Assembly: GCA_012845835.1 (NCBI GenBank)
Contig: JABAKD010000006.1
Span: 7,734,637-7,798,636 of the forward strand
Direction of reading: 5' to 3'
Length of the DNA stretch: 64,000 nucleotides
DNA from: Undaria pinnatifida
Lineage: Eukaryota; Sar; Phaeophyceae; Laminariales; Alariaceae
Each line of letters starts with the position of its first letter. Position 1 is the stretch's first letter. Shown piece after piece: positions 57,401 through 64,000 of the stretch. The notes under the pieces were generated by a model. The model was given only the letters and a program-made list of their open reading frames with translations. It was not told the DNA's origin and did no database searches. A program made the translations under genes and the position numbers.

Positions 57401-59225
57401 CGCGCACGTGCTGTCCACGGAGGGGTCGTCGAAGAGTGACTTTGAGTCGGACGATGGAGATGAGGGTTACTTTTCGTCTAGCGAGAAACACACCCACACC
57501 ATGTTTACCTCGCCGATAGTCTCTACCGCGGCGGGTGCGAAGACGATTTCCAAAGACGGAAGATCGGAACCGTTGCCTACCTGGATTCCCTCGCCCTCCA
57601 TACGCCCCGGCAGCGGATACACAACCGGGACCCCCAAGGCTGAGGCCGAGTCTAACTGGGGCGCATCATCTACTTCGCAGTCTGGGAGTATCGGCAGTGG
57701 CCTGTCCCCTGCTTCGGCTGTGAACGCGCGCATGGTGGCGGCCACCACCCGTATTCGGCAATCAGTCAGCAGTGACCAACCGCACGGCACATCGCAACGC
57801 CGAACGGATGGAACCGCTAGTCGCGCGGTCGACACGTCCAAAGCTGGGGCTGTGCCTGCACGCGTCCCGTCCCCGGCTGCCCGGCCCGGTGAGATCGGGA
57901 GCGGCCTTGCCCCTGCCGCGGCAGTGACCGCCGGCGTAGTGGCAGCCTCCGCGCCCCTGCGTCGATCAGCCAGCCTTGAGCAACCGCACAGCACGTCGCG
58001 GCGCCAAGCGCGCAAAGTCGCAGCCGGCGGCGGCGGGCTCACAGTTGAGACGCGCAAAGCCAGATATGTGCCTGCCAGCGTTCCGTCTCCAATTACACAC
58101 TTCGGTCGGATTGGTAGCGGCCTCACCCCTGCCGCGTATGCGACCGCCGACTTTGTGGCGGCCTCTGCCCCGCTTCATCGGGGCGACCGTCCGCGCAGCA
58201 CTCCGCAGCGCCGGGCGGGTAAAGTCGCGGCCGGCACTGGTCGCGTGGTTGACAGGCCTGAAGTCGGGGATGTGCCTGCCCGCGTTCCGTCTCCGGCTGC
58301 GATGAAAGGTGGGATCGGGAGCGGCCTTGCCCCTGCAGCGGCTGTGACCGCTAGCGTTGTAGCTGCCTCCCCTCGCCTTCGTCAAACAGCCAGACGTGAC
58401 GAGCCGCACAGCTCTTCGCGCCGGCAAGCGCATAAGGCCGCAGCCAAATACGGATTCGCGGCTGAGCCGCAAGTGACCGGAGTTATGCCTGCCCTAGTCA
58501 GGCACCCGCCTGTGCGATTTGGCAAGGTCGGTATTAGCCTCCCCCCTGCTGAGGCTGGAATCGCTGCTTCTGCTGCTGCTTCTGCGGGCGCGAGGGCGTC
58601 CTCCAACCCGATTCGTCGTGCAGCCAGCAGCGATCAGCCGTACAGCGCACGCCGGGGACGCACCGTTAAAGACGCCACGGGCACCGAACACGTGCTAGAG
58701 GCGCCCAAGGCCGAGGCTGTGTCTGCCAGAGCCAGGTCTCCGGGTGCTCGTCCGGGTAAAATTAGCAGTGGCTTGCGCCCCGCGTCGACGATTTCGGCTG
58801 CCGTTGTGGCTTCTTCCGCTCCGCTTCGACGAGCCGCAAGCGCAGACCAGCCGCATGATGAGGATGTCCCGCGCCAACAACCGGACAAAGGTGTGGTTGG
58901 TTCGCTGCACGGGTTGCTGTCGCCTGACCTGTCCCAGCTGTCGACGACATCGAGGGGTGGGGCCACGGTAGAGGTTACGCCGCCGCCGGCAAGCAGCGGT
59001 GGGCGGGGCAAGCGCACGCCCGTGCAAGGGTCGGCGCCTGTAGACGCGTCGCCACTGGAAGCCAATACCGATGTTGGCAGGGGCGGGGTACCGGAAACGC
59101 CATCGAGGAGAAGACGGGCGGGGGCAGCCCTGAGGGGCTTTGCGATGTCCTTTTCGAGGTTCGGTAAGGGGAAGAAAAGGGATGCCGGCGTCGGGGTTGA
59201 GTCGTTCCCGCTTGAAGAACGATGA
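48449..59225 (+). CDS. Giant TKL-type pseudokinase, six visible exons, 5' end uncertain
   Basis: Exons 48449-49870, 51533-51732, 52090-52177, 52663-53616, 54405-54734 and 55611-59225 join in phase through GT-AG introns (2,202 residues, TGA at 59223). Visible-protein numbering: residues 1-474 are Ser/Gly/Ala-rich; 475-570 (FVMRHRTATAAVVEAARRAG, WLSVLDRHEAW) look helical. The kinase fold follows: KGAFGE loop (570-575), AAEYLGIPVAATIL (VAxK Lys is Thr589), SEMRALASLVPPHPRL (helix C), LVGEVVDGGTLRDRV (hinge), a ~130-residue Gly/Ala/Asp insert, LADVAEGLAFLHERGVWHGA (HRD becomes HGA, 871-873), KNVLLD, LFLFG (DFG becomes LFG, 891-893), TPPEAL for APE, DAYAFGMIAWEVLTGRQPW, IARPALEDV. Lys, catalytic Asp and Mg-binding Asp are all lost, so catalysis is unlikely. 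The tail has two repeat arrays and a basic KKKPRSRKKKRAKS that may be a nuclear signal. No in-frame ATG precedes residue ~150, so an upstream exon must supply the start. Confidence 0.85.
50068..50490. repeat. Intronic direct repeat, first copy
   Basis: From GGCGGTCGCCATGATAATTATC to GGTCATACGACTACGGCCATG followed by a C-run of more than 20. It matches 50973-51392 along its whole length with scattered differences. Both lie in the pseudokinase intron 49871-51532. Candidate mobile element; ends not defined. Confidence 0.85.
50973..51392. repeat. Intronic direct repeat, second copy
   Basis: From GGCGGTCATCATGATGGTTATC to GGTCATACGACTGCGGCCATG and a C-rich run. Each copy is preceded by a T-run (50048-50058 and 50950-50968) and followed by poly-C, so the repeating unit may include these tracts. 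A ~480-bp spacer separates them. Confidence 0.85.
52322..52460 (+). repeat. SINE family A, 3' part
   Basis: AATCGACGAGCGTAAAAAGCTG, TATTCGCGATAAAAGCG, CACCTGTGACCACGGCTTG and CCAGAACGTCG. It lies in the pseudokinase intron 52178-52662 in gene sense. Confidence 0.7.
53990..54195. repeat. TG/CG-rich alternating tract in an intron
   Basis: Alternating purine-pyrimidine sequence (GTGTGTGCGTGTG, GCACGCGCGCG) in the pseudokinase intron 53617-54404. A similar tract lies at 54850-54925 in the next intron. Such sequence can adopt Z-DNA. Confidence 0.8.
55798..56128 (+). repeat. Three 123-bp (41-residue) coding repeats in the pseudokinase
   Basis: Units begin RSLRGTEP, QSLRVTEP and QSLRGTEP, each continuing ADSPRVAEG or SDSPRVAEG and ending with LTKSA or FTESV. 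They start right after the kinase C-lobe (IARPALEDVA). The first helix end of the kinase fold was apparently the seed, since the unit starts in the fold's final ARSLRG. Confidence 0.9.
57680..58890 (+). repeat. Six ~70-residue coding repeats in the pseudokinase tail
   Basis: Each unit has (I/V)GSGL.PA...A..VAAS..LR, then S.(E/D)QPHS.SRR, and a linker with V.ARVPSPAA. Units begin near 57685, 57894, 58107, 58311, 58527 and 58755. Similarity is better at start and centre than in linkers. They are basic and Ala/Ser/Pro-rich and probably disordered. I do not recognise the repeat as a known domain. Confidence 0.85.
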
Positions 59226-60580
59226 TCCTGTTGGAATTGGACTTGGAGCGCGCGGTCTGAAATCATCGCTTTGACCGCGAGGCTAGGGGGCTGCTGCTGC
59301 CGCTGCTGCTGCTGCTTCCATGGGCTGTTTCTTGCGCATTTCTTGGCTCGGAAAGAAATGCATTCTACACTAACTCAGTATATAACGGCTTCCGAATTTC
59401 TTACTTTCCTTTTGAATATCAGCTTGTCTTGCTTATAGTTAGTGATCGTATTTTAGTCGTATATTGTATGTGTCCTGTACTGCTGCATGCCGGTGAAACA
59501 CGTGCCTGAGTTGGCTGCTGCAAGCGCGATTTTACCACCGATTAGGCGATGGGTTGATTGCCGCTTGCGGCCCTGTTGAGTGTTTTTTTGTCTTATTTTT
59601 GTCTTATTTTGCTCATTTCGTCTGGTTTTCTCAACTCTGGTTGTTTCTGCTGGTTACGCAGGCAGGACGTGAACCAGTCACGTTGTTTCCGAAAATGCCC
59701 ACCCTGGTTTTCCGCTCGCTTTGGTTGGCGGGTGGTAGGGGGCGCGAAACTATTCGCCATGTTTTTGCCTCCCACGTTTGTTTATTTTCTTTCTGGTTTA
59801 GCTTGCGCTAGGGCGTGCCGCGGCGCAGTGTTAGCGCGGTGACTGGTGCTTTATAGCTGGTAGCTGTCGCTGAAGCGGGGCGCACCAAATGTTGCAACGG
59901 CAGGAGCGGGTAAAATTCTTGTGAGGATGATAAGAGATGGTGTGAGCAACTCGCGAGGTGCTAGGGCCGCATAACTCGTAAGGTAACACACCCCCTACGA
60001 CGATTTCCAAGCTGGTTTTCTCGGCGATGGGGAGAGTGTAAACGTCGAGCGATGTGTCCATGTTGACGTCCCAACGAGATATTTCCAAAGCCATCGTTTT
60101 CGTGTTGTGCGGTCTCCATTGTTTTTGAAAATATTGGCTTTGAGTTTCGCTCCCAAGGGCTGTGATATCGAGTCATTTCATACGGTACTCTGCTAGACTA
60201 GATATTATAGTAGTGCCATTGCCTGCGTAGATTTAGCAGGCAAACATGTCGGGTGTATGGCTTCACAATGCTCATCTTGTAGATTGTTAATGCCGTAAGT
60301 CAACGGGTATTAGTTTATACTTGGTAGTAAGTAATTCTGGTGCGTGGTAGGTAGGTAAGCTGTACGTAAATGCTGACTGTAATCGGTGCACGAGATGGTT
60401 TTGTGTAACGACCTGGTACGTTTAGACAGTAGGCGTTTTTGTCCCGGGGGCACTTGATATGCCTCGGGCATAGTAAGTTGCGAAAACAAATAGCTGGTAT
60501 CAGTTTGTTGATGCTTATTACTCCAGCGGAAATATTTGGATCATTGGGGTATACCAGGTACATATGAATACCCAAACGGT
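59226..60580. other. 3' flank without a supportable gene
   Basis: Downstream of the pseudokinase stop. A GCTGCTGCTGCCGCTGCTGC run lies at 59287-59315. Only short unconvincing frames are present, and no polyadenylation signal can be assigned with confidence. Confidence 0.4.
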
Positions 60581-60582
60581 CG

Positions 60583-60808
60583 TTGCATTTCCATCCACAG
60601 ATAGTAGTCCCTCTATAGCGCCGATTGAGTAGTGCCGGCTGTCCGCTATAGTGCCTGTTAATTCGTTTGGCACAGATGGGAACAACCAGCATTGGCAGTA
60701 TTTCCATCCACAGTGGTCCCTCCATAGCGCCGATTGAGTAGTGCCGGTTGTCCGCTATATAGTGCCTGTTAATTCGTTTGGCACAGATGGGAACAACCAA
60801 CAGTGGCA
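60583..60808 (+). repeat. Two tandem ~115-bp units
   Basis: ATTTCCATCCACAG, CCCTC(T/C)ATAGCGCCGATTG, AGTAGTGCCGG(C/T)TGTCCGC and GTTTGGCACAGATGGGAACA occur in the same order in both units (from about 60588 and 60700). A shorter third trace (AGTAGTGCCCACTGTCGCTA) follows at 60817. Confidence 0.9.
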
Positions 60809-61469
60809 GTATGCGGAGTAGTGCCCACTGTCGCTATCGTCCCGATGTTTCCGCTTGGCACGTCCAGGCACTATAGAGACATCACTCCTGCATGTGCCTG
60901 CGTACGTACATGTACTTAAATCAGAGATTGGTGTTCATGCTCCAAGCTTGTCGTGCCCTCTGAGTATAGCTAACGTAGTGACTGGTCGCTATGAGTGTGC
61001 ATCGTTATGGACACCAGCGTACGTAGCACATGTTTTTTCCCGGCGATGCTAGGGCAGCTCATTGTAGCCGCACCTACCCTCGAACGAAGGCTTTGTCGCG
61101 GCAGGACGCGGAAGTATGTTGTTCATATGCGACGTACATGGATGGCTAGCTTCCTGTTTTAGTTGCATCAATGTGCGGCGTGCGCTGCCTGTATGTCCTA
61201 CCTGCGTAGTACGTCCTCGTGCTACGCGCCAAAGCGAGCGGCGTTTGTTTGTTTTTGCACACCCCTCTCGCTGGTATTTGTCACCTCGCTCGAATATGAT
61301 CTTGGGACTAAGCACGTGCACAGTTGCAGATCCGTGAAAAGAAATTCCCCTCACGATGGTTGTGGTGGTGGTAGTCGTTGCGGTTTGAGCACAGATTATT
61401 GCACACACAGGACGGATCAGGTCCTTCTTCATGGTGTTTGCCTTCCACGGCAGGCATAAATATCCCTGG

Positions 61470-61645
61470 TGCATATGATCTGCATGGCCTACAGATCATG
61501 TTGCATCGTGAGAGAGCCGTATGATCTGAAAGATCTGCAACAGTTACTGGGTTGGATCTGTACTACACAGATCCTGCACAACATACCATGCTGACATATA
61601 TAGAATCTAGGTTATCTAGATCGTGATCTGTCCGATCTGTTGATT
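61470..61645 (+). repeat. GATC-rich repeat family F, second copy
   Basis: CATATGATCTGCATGGCCTA, GTATGATCTGAAAGATCTG, GGATCTGTACTACACAGATCC and TATCTAGATCGTGATCTG correspond, in order, to 44030-44180. Confidence 0.55.
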
Positions 61646-62934
61646 CTTGGAATGCGTGTCGATGAGTTTGCGTAGGTATGGGCATGCTTTTCGAGAGGAT
61701 GCTCTCTTCTCTACCTGGACACATGTAACGTGTACCTGGCATGTGTTCGAGCGGATCCCTCTTACTCGTCCCTATTTTTTCTTGTTTTCTGCGTGTTTTT
61801 TCATGTTTTCCTATAATTGAGCCTCGGCCCTGTGTAGAGTTTATAGATGTTTCCGTTGTTGAATTATTTCGTGTAGGCATGTTTAGGACGGATGGCATCA
61901 GACTCCCCCAATGGGAGATGGTGTGTGATGTGCGTCAGGGGGAGAGGATGCGAGTGTATTTTTTGTATTGGGATCGCAATCGGCTACGTACGTAGTGGTT
62001 GATGGTGGTTGAACAACCTTAGTAGCCTTTTGCATATAACTCGTAGTATTTGTTATTAGCGATGTCCCTTTTAGTGACGCAACGAAGGACGATAAATAGA
62101 TAGCTCCACGTACGTAGCACGTACTGGTTTTAGGGTAATATATTGAGCACGAGCTGGTGGGCATTCATTCCATAAACGGGGAGAGGGAGCTAGGGCGAGG
62201 GGGGGGGGGGGGGGGCGGGGGCGGTCGGCACGTACCGAAAACGATTAAAATAAGCCGACTTATTGACTAACTGTTGTTATTTTTCTGATTATCTGTTTGT
62301 ATTCTTGCGCGCCGTGACTAGTGAAACAATAAGGATTTGATTTAATGAGGTCTCCTGCAGCAGGGGGGGCTCAGCTATCTCGCGCTGAGTGCGCGCTCAC
62401 CGCGGCGCTTATCCGCAAAAGGTTTCAAACGCATACTTCGTACACTATTTACTGTACATATGCTGTCAACCACCGCTCCGCCTGTGCGATGTGTACAGCA
62501 ACAGCCGCAACAAACTGTTATAGCAGGGATGCCAGTAGAAGGTATCGCAACTTCCGCTGCGAGGTAGTAGGGTGGGTCACCGAGGTGTTTTCAAATGCGA
62601 GAAAAAGTGGCGTAGCTACCGTCCCGCGGACGTGTCCGCTACTACTTCTACCACAGCTGAAAGTATATGGCAAAACGCCAGATTCCAAGTCACTCGTACG
62701 AGACCATTCAACACAAACAATAACAGCACACCGGGGAGCAGCACGCCAATGTCATTCTTTGACGCTGCACTACAGCAGTTTACTTACAAAAAACAAACAT
62801 CGCCTCACACGATTACAAATGGCAATATCGACCCCCGTCGACATATACAAACTCCGTTCCTTTCCCCCTACGCACGGCATTATTTGCTGGCTACACCCAT
62901 CATTTCCGGGTATCACGAGCACCCCCCAGAATAT

Positions 62935-63190
62935 CATGTTTACTCTTTACTTTCCAGTTCAACTTGTGAGAGGTTTTACCCTCGACGACCTTCTGGGCAA
63001 GCCGTGGTCACAGGTCTCTTCCCTTCTCCCCCTCGATACGTGCCATCATGATGTTTATCGCGCAAAGGGTTCAGCATTTCCACATGTCATATTTTAATGC
63101 TCGTCCGCTTTCATCAAAATTTGCTAACTTACGCTCTCGCGCTTTGCACTAGCTCCATTTTTTTACGCAAGGAAACTCCCTGCGAGAACG
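62935..63190 (-). mobile_element. SINE family A, inverted, headless
   Basis: TTTACTTTCCAG, CTTCTGGGCAAGCCGTGGTC, ACAGGTCTCTTCCCTTCTCC, GCGCAAAGGGTTCAGCA, CGCTCTCGCGCTTTGC and GAGTATGCAC. The tRNA-like head is replaced from about 63197 by a 26-bp duplicated GCACTATTAATATAGTATTA word. Confidence 0.7.
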
Positions 63191-63554
63191 AGTATGCACT
63201 ATTAATATAGTATTAACAAGGGCACTATTAATATAGTATTAATAGGGACGATGCTCACCTACTACTCCACAGGGGACGCCCATTGAGCTATTCCCGGGGT
63301 TTCCACTTCAAATCTGCTGACACTTTGATACCAATCACCTCCGATTTAGAGGCGATCTCAACCGGGCATTAGAGCGGTGACCCTACAGTAGGTGACCCCC
63401 CGATACGATACCGTGATGGGTACCATCTACGAACTTCGCTCGGCGTAGCCCACCAAGGAAAATTGAGGCACGCGAAGCGAGCCGATTTTTGCGCTTGTAT
63501 CCCACAAAAGACATCCTTCCTTGCAGTCCTTCCACGGCCACGAGATAACCGCGG

Positions 63555-64000
63555 TCACAACCGAACCATGCTAGCCGGTTCAGCTACCGAAATGGCAAGC
63601 CTGACGTCCGTCTCAACGCCTCCCTCTTCGTCCTCTCCAGCACTAACCCCGCTCCCGGGGGTCGTCACTCGCGCATACAACCGAGCCCCAACGCCCTCCA
63701 AATCGCTGTCATCATTCTCTCCTGTGCGTTTCATTTTCCGGACAAGGTCACTAGCCAACCCGGGCAAACGCCACTTGGCGGAGTACTCCCGCACACGCGC
63801 CTCGGGCATCGCGTTTCCTGTCGAGAGCAGGGTGCTGGGAGTTCGAGCTCCCCGTGTAGGCGTAGTGGTAGGAGAAGTGGCGGCAGCAGCCGTGGAGGCG
63901 GCAGTTTGAGAGGCACTGTTGTTACTCTCTACGGCGGCGTGATGGTCATCGCCATCGGTTCCATCGCGGGCGCTGTTATCGCCGCTGCCGCGAGAATCTC
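63555..64000 (-). CDS. C-terminal exon of an unrecognised gene running off the right edge
   Basis: The minus strand is open without a stop from the window edge to TGA at 63555 (148 codons). It starts within DSRGSGDNSARDGTDGDDHH, passes through a Thr/Ala/Pro-rich stretch, then MPEARVREYSAKWRLPGLAS, DLVRKMKRTGENDDSDLEGV, GARLYARV and an acidic SAGEDEEGG, ending SVAEPASMVRL. The composition resembles the low-complexity coding regions of the pseudokinase. A GTGACG after LYAR could be a donor, in which case the exon would end near 63670. Whether the terminal exon is complete, and its function, cannot be told. Confidence 0.5.
   Translation of the reverse strand, partial: DSRGSGDNSARDGTDGDDHHAAVESNNSASQTAASTAAAATSPTTTPTRGARTPSTLLSTGNAMPEARVREYSAKWRLPGLASDLVRKMKRTGENDDSDLEGVGARLYARVTTPGSGVSAGEDEEGGVETDVRLAISVAEPASMVRL

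Larger units (their letters stand above)
60809..63194. other. No supportable gene; two repeats inside
   Basis: Apart from the GATC-rich family F copy (61470-61645) and SINE A copy (62935-63190), I see only short frames. A 250-codon plus-strand frame at 62345-63097 ends inside the SINE and shows no protein-like motif. A G-run of 20 lies at 62198-62217. Confidence 0.35.

Noticed and set aside
1-64000. Integrated viral genes, CRISPR arrays or bacterial operons
   Set aside because: No capsid, polymerase or integrase motif, no regularly spaced direct repeats with unique spacers, and no gene clusters were seen.

Overview
The window looks like intron-rich nuclear DNA of a eukaryote. Short coding exons sit between GT-AG introns whose phases join exactly, and most of the rest is microsatellites, minisatellites, small tRNA-derived retroposons, MITEs and other transposon debris. 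Two genes are recognisable. The very long Ala/Gly/Ser/Pro-rich tyrosine-kinase-like (TKL-like) protein and the intron/repeat style would suit a stramenopile such as a brown alga. That placement is an inference only; no organelle, rRNA or intact tRNA gene is present to test it.

Left part (1-15.1 kb): the minus strand carries a FAM86/EEF2KMT-like protein-lysine methyltransferase. I could assemble seven exons (14869-15072 down to 6380-7051), summing to 634 in-frame codons including the stop; the 5' end is missing. The three last exons lie in a 4.47 kb block that is tandemly duplicated (444-4910 and 4911-9376). The left copy is therefore a 5'-truncated set of terminal exons with open reading frames and splice sites.

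Middle part (15.1-46 kb): almost no confident genes. It holds a GGCCCG-rich hAT-like element with about 780-bp inverted arms (18185-20935), a foldback (20966-21375), and several repeat families that recur many times: a tRNA-derived SINE (A), an A-tailed retroposon (B), a ~100-bp repeat (C), a 305-324 bp TIR element (D), a ~90-bp MITE with TAACCCCTTTTA ends, a GATC-rich repeat (F), and an 808-bp element with TATCAC subterminal repeats (42128-42935). Nested insertions among these give relative ages. Weak coding candidates are at 22.2-22.9, 36.1, 46.3 and 46.8 kb.

Right part (46.7-64 kb): a plus-strand gene of at least six exons (48449-59225) encodes a >2,200-residue protein with a TKL-type kinase fold. 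All three catalytic signatures are degenerate (VAxK Lys to Thr, HRD to HGA, DFG to LFG), so it is predicted to be a pseudokinase. It has a long low-complexity N-terminus and a ~1,140-residue tail with two different protein-repeat arrays. At the right edge the minus strand has a 148-codon open frame running off the window (63555-64000). I see no operons, CRISPR arrays or bacterial features.
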